64,000 nucleotides of DNA. It comes from an uncultured Pelagibacteraceae bacterium. GTDB taxonomy: Bacteria; Pseudomonadota; Alphaproteobacteria; Pelagibacterales; Pelagibacteraceae. The stretch lies in contig CACMYV010000005.1 of the NCBI GenBank assembly GCA_902617975.1, forward strand, positions 1-64,000, read 5' to 3'. This document shows positions 25,932 through 35,564 of the stretch, piece by piece (positions within the stretch are counted from its first letter, which is position 1; the number at the start of each line of letters is the position of its first letter). The translations under genes and the position numbers were made by a program. The notes beneath the pieces were generated by a model. The model searched no databases, was not told where the DNA came from, and saw nothing but the letters and a program-made list of their open reading frames with translations.

Positions 25932-26933
25932 ATGACACCAATTAAAGAATGTTTGATTAACAAAAGAACAGATATAAACCCAATATGGTTAATGAGACAA
26001 GCTGGTAGATATCTCCCAGAATTTAGAGATATTAGAAAAGAAAATACAAATTTTATCAAATTATGCTTAAACGAAAAATTATCTGAAATCATAACCCTTC
26101 AACCAATAGATAGGTTTAATTTTGATGCTGCTATAATCTTTTCAGATATTCTTATGGTCCCCTACGGATTGGGACAAAATGTTGAATTTAAGAAAAATTT
26201 CGGTCCAACCTTAGGCAACATAAACATTAATGACTTTTTAGATCTTGATGAAAAAACATTCACAGAAAATTTATCGCCAGTCTATAAACTTTTAGAAAAT
26301 TTGAGCAAGAGCGATAAATTAAAGAACAAGGATTTAATAGGTTTTGTAGGTGCACCGTGGACTTTGTTAGTGTATATGGTCAATAAGATATCCCCAAAAA
26401 CTGGACTACCAGAAGATTTTCTGACGGATAAGACCTTAATAAATCATTTACTTGAGCTTTTGGATAGATTTATAAAAATCCATATTAAAAATCAAGTAAA
26501 CGCTGGCGCAACAATAATTCAAATTTTTGATAGTTGGGCAGGATTAATAAATAAAGATTACGAAAAATTTCTCTACAAACCCTTAGAGTCTCTTGTTAAG
26601 TTTACCAAAAGTCTTGGAGTTCCTGTAATATGTTTTCCAAGAGGAATTTTGAATTATAACGAATTCTGTAAAGTTGTTAAACCTAGTATGATAAGTATTG
26701 ATTATAATGTTGATCCTAAAAAACTTATCGATAAAATAGATTTACCTATTCAGGGAGGATTAGATCCAAGTATTCTTCTTACAAACAAAGAAAATTTGAA
26801 TCAAAAAGTGACTATGTATATGGAAATTTTTAGAGATCACCCATATGTATTTAATCTAGGCCATGGGATTATGCCAGACACAAAAGTTGAAATGGTAGAA
26901 GAATTAGTAAAAATAGTAAGAGATTTTAAGTAA
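25932..26933 (+). CDS. hemE: Uroporphyrinogen decarboxylase
   Basis: Converts uroporphyrinogen III to coproporphyrinogen III in haem synthesis. The signature WLMRQAGRYLPEFR is at about 19-32, with FSDILMVPYGLGQ near 76-88 holding the catalytic Asp. IQIFDSWAGLI and the C-terminal NLGHGIMPDT complete the family pattern. The 333 residues are normal. It is the first rightward gene after the presumed origin, and its TAA overlaps the hemH ATG by one base. Confidence 0.97.
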   Translation: MTPIKECLINKRTDINPIWLMRQAGRYLPEFRDIRKENTNFIKLCLNEKLSEIITLQPIDRFNFDAAIIFSDILMVPYGLGQNVEFKKNFGPTLGNININDFLDLDEKTFTENLSPVYKLLENLSKSDKLKNKDLIGFVGAPWTLLVYMVNKISPKTGLPEDFLTDKTLINHLLELLDRFIKIHIKNQVNAGATIIQIFDSWAGLINKDYEKFLYKPLESLVKFTKSLGVPVICFPRGILNYNEFCKVVKPSMISIDYNVDPKKLIDKIDLPIQGGLDPSILLTNKENLNQKVTMYMEIFRDHPYVFNLGHGIMPDTKVEMVEELVKIVRDFK

Positions 26934-27922
26934 TGGAAAATCATCCAAAAGTTAAATACGGCAAAACAGGGGTTTTAATTATAAATTTAGGAACCCCCGA
27001 TTCTACGAATTGGTTTGATATAAGAAAATATTTAAAAGAGTTTCTATCTGATAGAAGAGTAATTGAAGTTAATCCTGTAGTATGGAAAATAATTCTGAAT
27101 CTTTTTATATTAACCTTTAGACCTTCAAAAACTGCAAAGGCTTACAGGGAAATTTGGATGGAAAAAGAAAATATCTCACCCTTACTTTACTATACACAAA
27201 AACAAGCGGAAAAAGTTTCAGATCTAATATCAAGCGAAAATTTGATTGTAGATTTTGCTATGAGATATGGAAATCCAAGTATTAAGAGCAAAGTTAAAAA
27301 ATTACAGAATGAAGGATGTGAAAATCTGATCATTTTACCTCTGTATCCACAGTATGCTGCCGCAACAACGGCTACAGTTTGTGATGAAGTTTATAGAACA
27401 TTAATGAATATGAGATGGCAACCATCCTTGAAAATTATACCACATTACGAGTCAGAGCCACTTTATATAAACGCTCTAGTAAACTCCATTAATAATAAAA
27501 TTGAAACAATCGACTGGAAACCAGATTTAATAATAGCCTCCTATCATGGTATCCCAAAAAAATATTTTGATAAAGGTGATCCCTATCATTGTTATTGCCA
27601 CAAAACTACAAGATTAATTTCAGAAAAATTTAATTCTATTGAAATTAAAACTACTTTCCAGTCAAGATTTGGTCCTCAAGAATGGCTTCAACCATATACA
27701 GATAAAACACTAGAAAATTTACCGAAAGAAGGAAAAAAGAATGTTTTGACAATATGCCCCGGATTTTCCTCGGATTGCGTAGAGACCCTTGAAGAAATAT
27801 TAATTCAAGGCAAAGAAAGCTTTATTGAATCTGGAGGTGAAAATTTTGATATGATACCATGTCTGAATGACAATACTGATCATATAAATTTACTAAAATA
27901 TTTAATTCAAAAAAATATTTAA
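26933..27922 (+). CDS. hemH: Ferrochelatase
   Basis: Inserts ferrous iron into protoporphyrin IX at the inner membrane face. The active-site histidine is H195 in ASYHGIPKKYF, the acidic partner lies in DCVETLEEI near residue 275, and QSRFGPQEWLQPYTD is the second family signature. The 329 residues match the family. YHCYCHKTT has two closely spaced Cys that could bind a metal, but canonical [2Fe-2S] ferrochelatases place cysteines at the C terminus, so a cluster is not claimed. It forms an operon with hemE and hemJ. Confidence 0.97.
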   Translation: MENHPKVKYGKTGVLIINLGTPDSTNWFDIRKYLKEFLSDRRVIEVNPVVWKIILNLFILTFRPSKTAKAYREIWMEKENISPLLYYTQKQAEKVSDLISSENLIVDFAMRYGNPSIKSKVKKLQNEGCENLIILPLYPQYAAATTATVCDEVYRTLMNMRWQPSLKIIPHYESEPLYINALVNSINNKIETIDWKPDLIIASYHGIPKKYFDKGDPYHCYCHKTTRLISEKFNSIEIKTTFQSRFGPQEWLQPYTDKTLENLPKEGKKNVLTICPGFSSDCVETLEEILIQGKESFIESGGENFDMIPCLNDNTDHINLLKYLIQKNI

Positions 27923-27925
27923 TTA

Positions 27926-28360
27926 ATGAATTTTTATCTACTTTTTAAGTCTATTCATTTAATCGCAGTTGTGTCTTGGATGGCTGGTTTATTATACCTT
28001 CCAAGAATATTTGTTTACCATGCACAAAATAGTTCTGAGATAAAAGTTTCTGAAGTATTTAAGCTAATGGAGAAAAAACTATATTTTTATATTATGACAC
28101 CTGCAATGATTTTATCTTGGGCACTTGGTGTTTTGTTAATACATAGTATTGGTTTTGAACAACTAAGCCAAAAATGGATGATACTAAAAATAGTTTTTGT
28201 TATTATCTTGACTTTTTACCATTTCTACTTAGGCAATATACTTAAACAATTTAGTATCAATAATAACCATCATTCTCATAAATTTTTCAGGTTTATAAAT
28301 GAAATACCTACAATATTGCTAATTTTAATTGTTTTTGTTGTTGTTTTTAAGCCTTTATAA
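27926..28360 (+). CDS. hemJ: Protoporphyrinogen IX oxidase HemJ
   Basis: Membrane enzyme that oxidises protoporphyrinogen IX to protoporphyrin IX. The 144-residue protein has four hydrophobic helices (about 3-24, 54-76, 84-104 and 122-142). The conserved His of KSIHLIAVVSWMAGLLYLPR is at about residue 11, and the LMEKKLYFYIMTPAMI and QKWMILKIVFVIILTFYH motifs are typical of the HemJ/UPF0093 family. Being directly after hemE-hemH, it completes three of the last four haem steps in one unit. Confidence 0.93.
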   Translation: MNFYLLFKSIHLIAVVSWMAGLLYLPRIFVYHAQNSSEIKVSEVFKLMEKKLYFYIMTPAMILSWALGVLLIHSIGFEQLSQKWMILKIVFVIILTFYHFYLGNILKQFSINNNHHSHKFFRFINEIPTILLILIVFVVVFKPL

Positions 28361-28362
28361 AC

Positions 28363-28391
28363 TTGAAATTTTTTAAACAGATAACTATATT
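28363..28391 (+). promoter_or_regulatory. Candidate sigma-70 promoter of rho
   Basis: TTGAAA at 28363-28368 and TATATT at 28386-28391 are separated by 17 bp, each one base from consensus. It lies in the 61-bp gap between hemJ and rho and would give a leader of roughly 24 bases. This suggests rho can be expressed independently of the haem genes upstream. Confidence 0.5.
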
Positions 28392-28421
28392 ATATATATC
28401 TAACCAACTAATCCCTACATT

Positions 28422-29693
28422 ATGAACATACAAGAATTAAAAGAAAAAAGTTCCGAAAAGTTAATCACGGAAGCTGAAAATCTCGGTATTGAAAATGCTA
28501 GTACTTTAAGAAGACAGGAAATTTATTTTGCTATTCTAAAAAAATTAGCCGAAAAGGAAGAGGAAATAACTGGTGGTGGAGTACTCCAATTACTTCAAGA
28601 TGGCTTCGGTTTCTTAAGGGCAATGGAATCAAATTACTTGCCAGGCGCAGATGATATATATGTTAGCCCTAACCAAATAAGAAGGTTTGGATTAAGAACA
28701 GGGGATACTGTTGAAGGCCCAATTAGAGCACCAAAAGAAGGCGAAAGATATTTTGCACTTTTACAAGTGAGCAAAATAAATTTTGAAGAAACAGACAAAT
28801 TTAAACATAAAATTGCTTTTGATAATTTAACACCTCTTTACCCAAACAAACAACTAGTTATGGAAGTGGAAACAAACAAAGTTGAAAAAAAAATAGATTT
28901 AACTCCAAGGTTAATAGATTTAGTAAGTCCGATAGGAAAAGGTCAAAGATCATTAATTATTTCTCCACCAAAAGCTGGCAAAACAATGATTTTACAAAGT
29001 ATAGCTAATTCAATTACAGCAAATCATCCAGAGTGTTATTTAATGGTTTTGTTGATAGACGAAAGGCCAGAAGAAGTAACAGATATGCAGAGGACTGTTA
29101 AAGGTGAAGTTATAAGCTCAACATTTGATGAACCCGCACAAAGACATGTCGCTGTTGCCGAAATGGTAATAGAAAAGGCAAAAAGATTAACTGAGCATAA
29201 GAAAGATGTTGTTATTTTATTAGATTCTATAACAAGACTAGGAAGAGCATATAATGCAGTAGTCCCAAGTTCTGGTAAAGTTTTAACAGGAGGTGTTGAT
29301 GCAAATGCACTTCAAAGACCAAAACGTTTTTTTGGTGCTGCCAGAAATATTGAAGAGGGAGGATCTTTAACAATAATAGCCACTGCGTTAATAGATACTG
29401 GAAGCAGAATGGACGAAGTTATTTTTGAAGAATTTAAAGGTACAGGTAACAGTGAAACTATATTAGATAGAAAAATTTCTGAAAAAAGAATTTACCCCGC
29501 TATAGATATTACTAAGTCGGGAACAAGAAGAGAGGAATTGATATTTAATAAAAATGATCTTCAAAAGATGAATGTTCTAAGAAGAATAATAGCTCCAATG
29601 GGCTCGATGGATGCTATTGAGTTTATAAACTCAAAATTAAAAGATACTAAAAATAATTCAGATTTTTTTAATTCAATGAATAAGCCAAGCTAG
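28422..29693 (+). CDS. rho: Transcription termination factor Rho
   Basis: Hexameric RNA-dependent ATPase that ends transcription. An N-terminal Rho helical domain ([19 protein letters not shown]) is followed by a cold-shock RNA-binding domain with [25 protein letters not shown]. The P-loop PPKAGKT has K184-T188. [15 protein letters not shown], the Q-loop and the R-loop regions, including [13 protein letters not shown] and [20 protein letters not shown], are intact. The 423 residues are normal. With almost no intrinsic terminators visible in this window, Rho probably does much of the terminating here. Confidence 0.98.
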   Translation: MNIQELKEKSSEKLITEAENLGIENASTLRRQEIYFAILKKLAEKEEEITGGGVLQLLQDGFGFLRAMESNYLPGADDIYVSPNQIRRFGLRTGDTVEGPIRAPKEGERYFALLQVSKINFEETDKFKHKIAFDNLTPLYPNKQLVMEVETNKVEKKIDLTPRLIDLVSPIGKGQRSLIISPPKAGKTMILQSIANSITANHPECYLMVLLIDERPEEVTDMQRTVKGEVISSTFDEPAQRHVAVAEMVIEKAKRLTEHKKDVVILLDSITRLGRAYNAVVPSSGKVLTGGVDANALQRPKRFFGAARNIEEGGSLTIIATALIDTGSRMDEVIFEEFKGTGNSETILDRKISEKRIYPAIDITKSGTRREELIFNKNDLQKMNVLRRIIAPMGSMDAIEFINSKLKDTKNNSDFFNSMNKPS

Positions 29694-29702
29694 AATTAAA
29701 TT

Positions 29703-31652
29703 TTAATTAATTTTTAGATAAATTTCTTCGAGATCCTTTGTGAACTTTACACTATCAAATAAAAGTCCATTTCTGCTTTTATCTTTTAAATTTTCTTTTA
29801 TTTTTAATAATTTCTCTTTATTTAATGCAACATCTATAGCAATTTTTTCGTATTCATTTAACGATTTAGCTATTAGTTCAGGTATCCCCGCTGCATTTAG
29901 AACACTTGCGGCTACACGTGAAGAGAACGTTTTTCCTATCAAAGTAATTATTGGAAGTCCTACGCGTATTGCATCACTTGCTGTTGTGTGAGCGTTATAG
30001 GGAAATGTATCTAAAAATATGTCTGCTAATTTAGTTCTTTCCAAATGCTCTTTAACCACTGATATTTTTTCTGCAAAAATAATTCTTTTGGGGTCAACAC
30101 CCCTACTGCTAGCCTCATTTTTTAGATTATTTTTTGCTATATCGTTAGTTACATAAAGCCAGATCACACTGTTATTTACTTTTTTTAAAATATTCATCCA
30201 TGAATTAAAAATTAAAGGAGTTATTTTGTAATTATTATTAAAACAACAAAATATAATACCTTTATTTGGTAAATTAAAATCTTCTTTTGCAAATTTTTTA
30301 TTATTTTTTAATTCAAATATTTCTTTTGAATTTGGTTGATAACAATTAGGCATATATAAGATTTTTTCAGTATAATTTTTTTTCATTTCTTTCGGTATTA
30401 TTGTTTTGTCTGAAATTATATAATCTATAAATTTCGCACCCATTGTTCCAGCAAATCCCAGAAAATTAATCTGAATAGGCGCGACACGTTTTTTATATAT
30501 ATTAGTTCTGTGATTAGAAGTTAATCCTGTTAAATTAACTGCAATATCAATACCTATTTTTTTCGACAAACTCACTATTTCTTCATCACTCTTATTACTA
30601 ACATCAAAAAAATCATTAAAATATGGTTTGACTTTTTTTCTCCAAATATTCTCTTCTAAATTTGGACCGTGAGAAAACCCATATATTTCGAATAGCGATT
30701 TGTCATGATTCTTAAACAAATCCATGATTAAAAATAGTACGGGATGGTTATGATACTCTGCAGAAAAATATCCCACTTTAATTTTCGATTTTTTATTTTT
30801 TCTGTAATTTTTCTCATATTTTTCGTTATTACTTGTTAAATGATCAATATAATTTTTTGTATTAATTTTTTGTAATTCTGCATCATCAATCAAAGAAAGA
30901 AGAATAAATGGATCGATTAAAATTTTTCCATCTTTTATAATTTTTACAATTTTGTTATTAAAGCTATCAAAATCTTTCCAATCACATAAAAACATTTTTG
31001 AATGATGAATTTTACCAATTAGGTAATTCATGTTTGGATTTAAATATAAAGCTTTTTCAAGACTCTTAATACAATCAGCATATTCCCCTGTTTCATGAAG
31101 TGATATACCCCTATTGTAATAAGCATCTGAATTTTTTTGATTTAAAGATATTGATTTATTGTAAAATTTTATCGCCTGATCCTTGTCACCTTTATCCTTG
31201 AAAACATTTCCAAGATTATTGTAGACTTCGGAGTTATTTTCATCGATTCTGATAGCATCTTTAAAACAATCAATCGCTTTATCAAAATGTTTTAAATTTT
31301 TTAGTGCAATACCCTTGTTTATAATTGCGCTTACAAAATTTGATTGAATATTAATTACAATATTACAATCCTCTATAGCTTTTATATTTTCGTTGCACTT
31401 AATATATGCAATAGATCTATTATTATAAGCATTTATAAAATCATTTTTAAATTTTAAAGATAAGCTCAAATAATATATCGCCTTTTTATGATTATCTAAT
31501 TGTAGATAAGCAGTACCAACTAAATAGCTTATCTGATGATTATTATATCCAAAACTAATAATTTTTTCATAAAGTTTAATTGCACCATAAATTTCACCTT
31601 TACGATGTTTGATTTTTGCTCGTTCAAGTATTTGATTATTTTTGTTCATCAA
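29703..31652 (-). CDS. TPR-containing O-linked N-acetylglucosamine transferase (SPINDLY/OGT-like, GT41)
   Basis: A 649-residue putative protein O-glycosyltransferase. The N-terminal half (about 1-230) is a run of TPR repeats, for example FVSAIINKGIALKNLKHFDKA and SEVYNNLGNVFKDKGDKDQA. The catalytic GT41 half (about 290-649) contains VGYFSAEYHNHPVLFL, INLTGLTSNHRTNIYK-like sequence, NFLGFAGTMGAKFIDYI, LADIFLDTFPYNAHTTASDA and the nucleotide-binding VGLPIITLIG. Family members add a sugar to Ser/Thr of proteins; the bacterial target is unknown. It is the last gene of a leftward cluster with three sulfotransferases, 19 bp after the nearest. The cluster separates rho from mnmE. Confidence 0.88.
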   Translation of the reverse strand: MMNKNNQILERAKIKHRKGEIYGAIKLYEKIISFGYNNHQISYLVGTAYLQLDNHKKAIYYLSLSLKFKNDFINAYNNRSIAYIKCNENIKAIEDCNIVINIQSNFVSAIINKGIALKNLKHFDKAIDCFKDAIRIDENNSEVYNNLGNVFKDKGDKDQAIKFYNKSISLNQKNSDAYYNRGISLHETGEYADCIKSLEKALYLNPNMNYLIGKIHHSKMFLCDWKDFDSFNNKIVKIIKDGKILIDPFILLSLIDDAELQKINTKNYIDHLTSNNEKYEKNYRKNKKSKIKVGYFSAEYHNHPVLFLIMDLFKNHDKSLFEIYGFSHGPNLEENIWRKKVKPYFNDFFDVSNKSDEEIVSLSKKIGIDIAVNLTGLTSNHRTNIYKKRVAPIQINFLGFAGTMGAKFIDYIISDKTIIPKEMKKNYTEKILYMPNCYQPNSKEIFELKNNKKFAKEDFNLPNKGIIFCCFNNNYKITPLIFNSWMNILKKVNNSVIWLYVTNDIAKNNLKNEASSRGVDPKRIIFAEKISVVKEHLERTKLADIFLDTFPYNAHTTASDAIRVGLPIITLIGKTFSSRVAASVLNAAGIPELIAKSLNEYEKIAIDVALNKEKLLKIKENLKDKSRNGLLFDSVKFTKDLEEIYLKIN

Positions 31653-31671
31653 TTTAATTTTAACTTATTAC

Positions 31672-32505
31672 CTATTTAAGATAACCTAGAGTTTTCATTT
31701 CATCACAAAATTTTTTTTCAATTTTTTTAATTAATTCACTACTTATTGAATTCTTCCAATTGTTACCGAAACCTTTATAAAAAAATTTTTTTTTATTACC
31801 CATATAGTCACTCACTCCTTCATGAAAACCATACTTAGTCTCTTTTTCTTTTAGAACACTGAAGTCTGTTGTTTTTATAGCTGTCTCTAATTTTTTTTTA
31901 TTAACTCTTTCTGTTTTATTAAGAAGAGTATTGATAAAAACAACGATATCTCTAAAGGTTTCATATTTATTGTCCTTTAATTCTTCATATTTAATTATTA
32001 ATTTTCTATATTTTTTAGTATGAGCCCATGATTTATAATGATTAGACCAACTACTTAATAAAGCATAACTTGAAAAATCGTTATCAATTCGATGTATATC
32101 TCTATTATCATCAGTAATAAACTCCGCTGCTTCTTTTTCATTAAGTGAATAGTGGTTTATCAAAGATACCAGAACATTGCGTGGGTCTCTAACTACTTGT
32201 ATTGCTCCTAAAGTGTATTCGGGAATTGTAAAAGGGTGTCCTTTATAATTACCCAAAATACTATGAGTCTTTAAAAATTTTACTTCCTTAGCATCACATA
32301 TTTTTTTTTGTGCAGTAATATAATTTTTTGTTGCTTCCTCAACACTTCTAATTTTTTCATTAAAAAAAATTCTTTCAGGAAACTGCTTTATATTTTTAAG
32401 AAGATTAAAATTGAATTCCCCATCTTTTGAAAAATAATAGGCAGATAAAAAGGATCTTATATATGTGTTTCCACTTTTAGGGTATGATGCAATCCAAATG
32501 ATCAT
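31672..32505 (-). CDS. Sulfotransferase domain protein, copy A
   Basis: A 277-residue PAPS-dependent sulfotransferase. The 5'-phosphosulfate loop SYPKSGNT is at 7-14, and the 3'-phosphate motif VVRDPRNVLVSLINHYS lies near 118-134. FLKTHSILG, with a candidate catalytic His, is near 79-87. The C-terminal half has the KYEELKDNKYETF region of the family. The acceptor, perhaps a glycan, lipid or protein tyrosine, is not readable. The first 43 codons are identical at DNA level to copy B (129 bp), while the rest is diverged. Copy B lies 21 bp upstream and the OGT-like gene 19 bp downstream. Confidence 0.87.
   Translation of the reverse strand: MIIWIASYPKSGNTYIRSFLSAYYFSKDGEFNFNLLKNIKQFPERIFFNEKIRSVEEATKNYITAQKKICDAKEVKFLKTHSILGNYKGHPFTIPEYTLGAIQVVRDPRNVLVSLINHYSLNEKEAAEFITDDNRDIHRIDNDFSSYALLSSWSNHYKSWAHTKKYRKLIIKYEELKDNKYETFRDIVVFINTLLNKTERVNKKKLETAIKTTDFSVLKEKETKYGFHEGVSDYMGNKKKFFYKGFGNNWKNSISSELIKKIEKKFCDEMKTLGYLK
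32377..32505 (-). repeat. 129-bp perfect direct repeat, unit 1 (5' end of sulfotransferase copy A)
   Basis: Identical base for base to 33235-33363. It starts exactly at the ATG and runs 43 codons into the gene; the flanking base differs on both sides. The rest of the two genes is clearly diverged, so this block looks like recent gene conversion or recombination. Confidence 0.95.
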
Positions 32506-32526
32506 TTTTTAATATCTTGCATTTAG

Positions 32527-33363
32527 TTATATATATCCAATTTCTTTCATCTCCTTATTAAAAACATGTTCAATTTTTTCCCTAATGTCACTTCTTAGTA
32601 TTTTTTTCCACCTATTATTAAATCCTAAATTAAAAAATACTTTTTTCCTTTTTTTTTCTTCCGAATAAAGAGCTTCATTGAAACCTTCATTTTTCTCCTT
32701 GTTTTTTAAAACGTTAAAATTTGTTGAGTCTATAGCTTTCATTAATTTCTTTTTATCAACTCTTTCAGAATTATTAATAATAGTATTTGTGAATACTATT
32801 AAATCTCTAAAGGTCTCATATTTGTTTACTTCTAGATCTTCATATTTGACAATAATTTTTCTAAAATTTTTTGAATTTGCCCAAGATTTATAGTGTTTTG
32901 CCCAAGTGCTTAAATATGAATATGTTGAGTAATCATCATCAACATTAGATCTTATTCCCCTATGTATGTCAGTCATAAATTCGTAAGCTTTTTCAACATT
33001 TAAAGAAAAATGATTCATAATTGAGGAGATCACATTCCTTGGGTCTCTAACAATATAAATTCCTCCTAAGCTATAATCTAATGTTGTAAAAGGCTTGCCT
33101 TTGTATGCACCTAAACAGCTATGTGTCTTAAGGAACTTAATTTTTTTTCTATCCTTAATTCTCTTTTGTGCTTGCAACCAATTATTAGATGCATCATCTA
33201 AATTACTTATTTCTCCATCAAAAAATTCTGTATTAGGAAACTGCTTTATATTTTTAAGAAGATTAAAATTGAATTCCCCATCTTTTGAAAAATAATAGGC
33301 AGATAAAAAGGATCTTATATATGTGTTTCCACTTTTAGGGTATGATGCAATCCAAATGATCAT
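32527..33363 (-). CDS. Sulfotransferase domain protein, copy B
   Basis: A 278-residue paralogue of copy A with the same features: SYPKSGNT at 7-14, FLKTHSCLG near 79-87, and IYIVRDPRNVISSIMNHFS near 116-134. The N-terminal 43 residues are identical to copy A, with the identity reaching the DNA level. Past this point roughly half of the residues differ, including the C-terminal end, so acceptor specificity may differ. It lies 2 bp downstream of the third paralogue and 21 bp upstream of copy A, in one leftward unit. Confidence 0.87.
   Translation of the reverse strand: MIIWIASYPKSGNTYIRSFLSAYYFSKDGEFNFNLLKNIKQFPNTEFFDGEISNLDDASNNWLQAQKRIKDRKKIKFLKTHSCLGAYKGKPFTTLDYSLGGIYIVRDPRNVISSIMNHFSLNVEKAYEFMTDIHRGIRSNVDDDYSTYSYLSTWAKHYKSWANSKNFRKIIVKYEDLEVNKYETFRDLIVFTNTIINNSERVDKKKLMKAIDSTNFNVLKNKEKNEGFNEALYSEEKKRKKVFFNLGFNNRWKKILRSDIREKIEHVFNKEMKEIGYI
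33235..33363 (-). repeat. 129-bp perfect direct repeat, unit 2 (5' end of sulfotransferase copy B)
   Basis: Partner of the block at 32377-32505, with the same boundary at the ATG. The repeat units are 858 bp apart, so homologous recombination between them would delete one gene and leave an intact hybrid reading frame. Confidence 0.95.
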
Positions 33364-33365
33364 AA

Positions 33366-34190
33366 TTACAAATAATTTAGTTTTTTCATTAATATAGAGT
33401 ATTTTTCCTCGATTTCCTTTTTAATTTGTAAATTTAAGCTTTCTTCCCATCTATTATTTGGTCCTTTGTGAAAAAAGCTAAAGTTTCTTTTGTTTTCTTT
33501 ATACTCTTTAAAAAGTCCAACATTTTCCATTTTTTTTAAGTTTTTAAAACTAGTTGTTTCAATTATTTTTTTTATTTTATTTTTATTTATTTCTACCTTA
33601 GTAAACCGAGATATAAATTCTGACATCTTCAAAATTTGATGTTCAATATCTTTAATCAGATCTTCGTACTTAATAATTAAAAGATTATCATTAAAAGATG
33701 TCCAAGATTCATAGTGGTCTTCCCATGTTCCTACTAAAGTTAATACCCCATCATTTCTTAGAGTGTTTTCTTTAAGAGCTCTCTTTGTAAGAATAAAATT
33801 TTTTGCTTCTTCTTGACTAAAATTAAAATGATTAGTTAAAGAATTTAAAATGTTTCTTGGATCTCTTACAATATATATAGTCCCAATTGTATTCTTTTTA
33901 TTTGTAAATGGGTAATTATCTATTTTAATATTTGCGTTATGAGTTTTGTAAAAATATAATTTTTTATCTGCATTAATTTTTTCTTGTGCAGCGATCCAGT
34001 ATTTTTTTATTTCTTCAATATCATCAAAGTTTTTACAGATTCCAGTAAATTGCGATTTTCTTGGAAACTGTGGTATCTGAGATAGAAGGTTCATATTAAA
34101 TTCACCATCATGTGAATAAAGTAGAGCAGACACTATTGATCTAACCCACGTATTTCCACTCTTTGGATAAGAAGCAAGCCAAATAATCAT
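33366..34190 (-). CDS. Sulfotransferase domain protein, copy C
   Basis: A 274-residue sulfotransferase, more distant from copies A and B. It keeps SYPKSGNTWVRS at 7-18, FYKTHNANI near 81-89 and IYIVRDPRNILNSLTNHFN near 112-130. KYEDLIKDIEHQIL is the family's helix after the core. The first-gene position, 42 bp from the divergent mnmE start, suggests that the promoter for the whole island lies there or within mnmE. Substrate is unknown. Confidence 0.87.
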   Translation of the reverse strand: MIIWLASYPKSGNTWVRSIVSALLYSHDGEFNMNLLSQIPQFPRKSQFTGICKNFDDIEEIKKYWIAAQEKINADKKLYFYKTHNANIKIDNYPFTNKKNTIGTIYIVRDPRNILNSLTNHFNFSQEEAKNFILTKRALKENTLRNDGVLTLVGTWEDHYESWTSFNDNLLIIKYEDLIKDIEHQILKMSEFISRFTKVEINKNKIKKIIETTSFKNLKKMENVGLFKEYKENKRNFSFFHKGPNNRWEESLNLQIKKEIEEKYSILMKKLNYL

Positions 34191-34232
34191 TGAAATATTT
34201 TTATATTAAATTCATATTGTAGCTATAATAAA

Positions 34233-35564
34233 ATGACTATCTATGCACTTTCATCTGGACCAGGATCTTCAGGTATAGCAGTAATAAGAGTGTCAGGTTC
34301 AGATACAAAAAAAGTATTGGAAAACACAACGAATTTAGCCTTACCTAAGCCCAAAGTAGCCTCTATTCGAAAATTTATTGATTCAAAGACTAAGGATTTA
34401 ATTGATGAAGGTATTCTATTATGGTTTCCGGGCCCTCAGAGTTACACAGGTGAGGATATGGCAGAATTTCATGTTCATGGAAGCAAATCCGTGATTGATG
34501 CCTTGCATTCATCTATATCCAAAATTGAAGGGTGTAGACTTGCAGAACCTGGAGAATTCACAAAGATAGCTTTTCAAAATGGTAAAGTAAATTTGTTAAA
34601 AGCCGAGAGTATTTCGGATCTAATAGCATCTGAAACAGAAATACAAAGGCAACAAGCTATAAAATTAATGTCTGGAAAAAGTTCAGATAAATTTAATTTT
34701 TTAAGAGAAAGATTATTAAAAATTCTTTCTAAAATTGAGGCAAAAATTGATTTTCCAGAAGAGGATTTACCGGATGATATATTATTAAATATTAATTCAG
34801 AAGCAAAAAGTATCAGAGAAGAAATTAGGAAAATTTTAAATGATCAAAAAGTGGGAGAAAGAATTAGGGAAGGATTTAAAATTGCCATAGTAGGTCCTAC
34901 GAACGTAGGTAAATCATCTTTGTTAAATTATTTATCAAAAAGAGACGTGGCTATAGTCTCAGAAATTGCTGGAACCACTAGGGATATTATTGAGGCACAC
35001 TTAAACTTAGATGGATATCCTGTTGTTATTTCTGATACTGCCGGGATAAGAGACTCAAAAGATGAAATTGAAAAAAAAGGTATAAAGTTGGCTTTAAAAA
35101 AAGCAGAAAATGCAGATTTAAATATAATTTTAATCGAGCCAAAAAGTGTTGATTTTAGAGACTTTTTTAAAGATGAATTATTAAATAAATCAATATTGGT
35201 AGTAAATAAAATGGATTTAGGTTTAAATCAAATTAGTAGTTATATAAAAAAATATGATCCAATATATATTTCTATTAAAGACGAAATAAATTTAGACAAA
35301 CTTATAAATTTTATTAGAGAGAATTTAAAAAATAAATTCATGTCATCAGAAGACATTTTTATAACAAGAGAAAGACATAGGATAAATCTTGAACAATGTT
35401 TTGAGTGTTTAAAAAATTTTGAAGAAAAAAAATCACTAGAAGATTTTGATAAAGCAGCTGAAGACTTAAGATTAGCAACAAGATATTTAGGAATAATAGT
35501 GGGCAAAGTAGACGTAGAAGAGATTTTAGGCTCAATATTTAATGATTTTTGTATAGGCAAATAA
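34233..35564 (+). CDS. mnmE: tRNA modification GTPase MnmE (TrmE)
   Basis: With MnmG it makes the 5-carboxymethylaminomethyl or taurine-like modification of wobble U34 in certain tRNAs. The N-terminal tetrahydrofolate-binding domain begins MTIYALSSGPGSSGIAVIRVSG. The G domain has P-loop GPTNVGKSS at 221-229 and SEIAGTTRDII (switch). The C-terminal four residues CIGK include the catalytic Cys440. The 443 residues match the family. It lies upstream of mnmG, as in most alphaproteobacteria, although the usual neighbour rho is now separated by the sulfotransferase island. Confidence 0.98.
   Translation: MTIYALSSGPGSSGIAVIRVSGSDTKKVLENTTNLALPKPKVASIRKFIDSKTKDLIDEGILLWFPGPQSYTGEDMAEFHVHGSKSVIDALHSSISKIEGCRLAEPGEFTKIAFQNGKVNLLKAESISDLIASETEIQRQQAIKLMSGKSSDKFNFLRERLLKILSKIEAKIDFPEEDLPDDILLNINSEAKSIREEIRKILNDQKVGERIREGFKIAIVGPTNVGKSSLLNYLSKRDVAIVSEIAGTTRDIIEAHLNLDGYPVVISDTAGIRDSKDEIEKKGIKLALKKAENADLNIILIEPKSVDFRDFFKDELLNKSILVVNKMDLGLNQISSYIKKYDPIYISIKDEINLDKLINFIRENLKNKFMSSEDIFITRERHRINLEQCFECLKNFEEKKSLEDFDKAAEDLRLATRYLGIIVGKVDVEEILGSIFNDFCIGK

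Noticed and set aside
29915-29920. CACGTG core as a second parS site
   Set aside because: The flanks do not match GTTTC/GAAAC; it is just part of the glycosyltransferase coding sequence.
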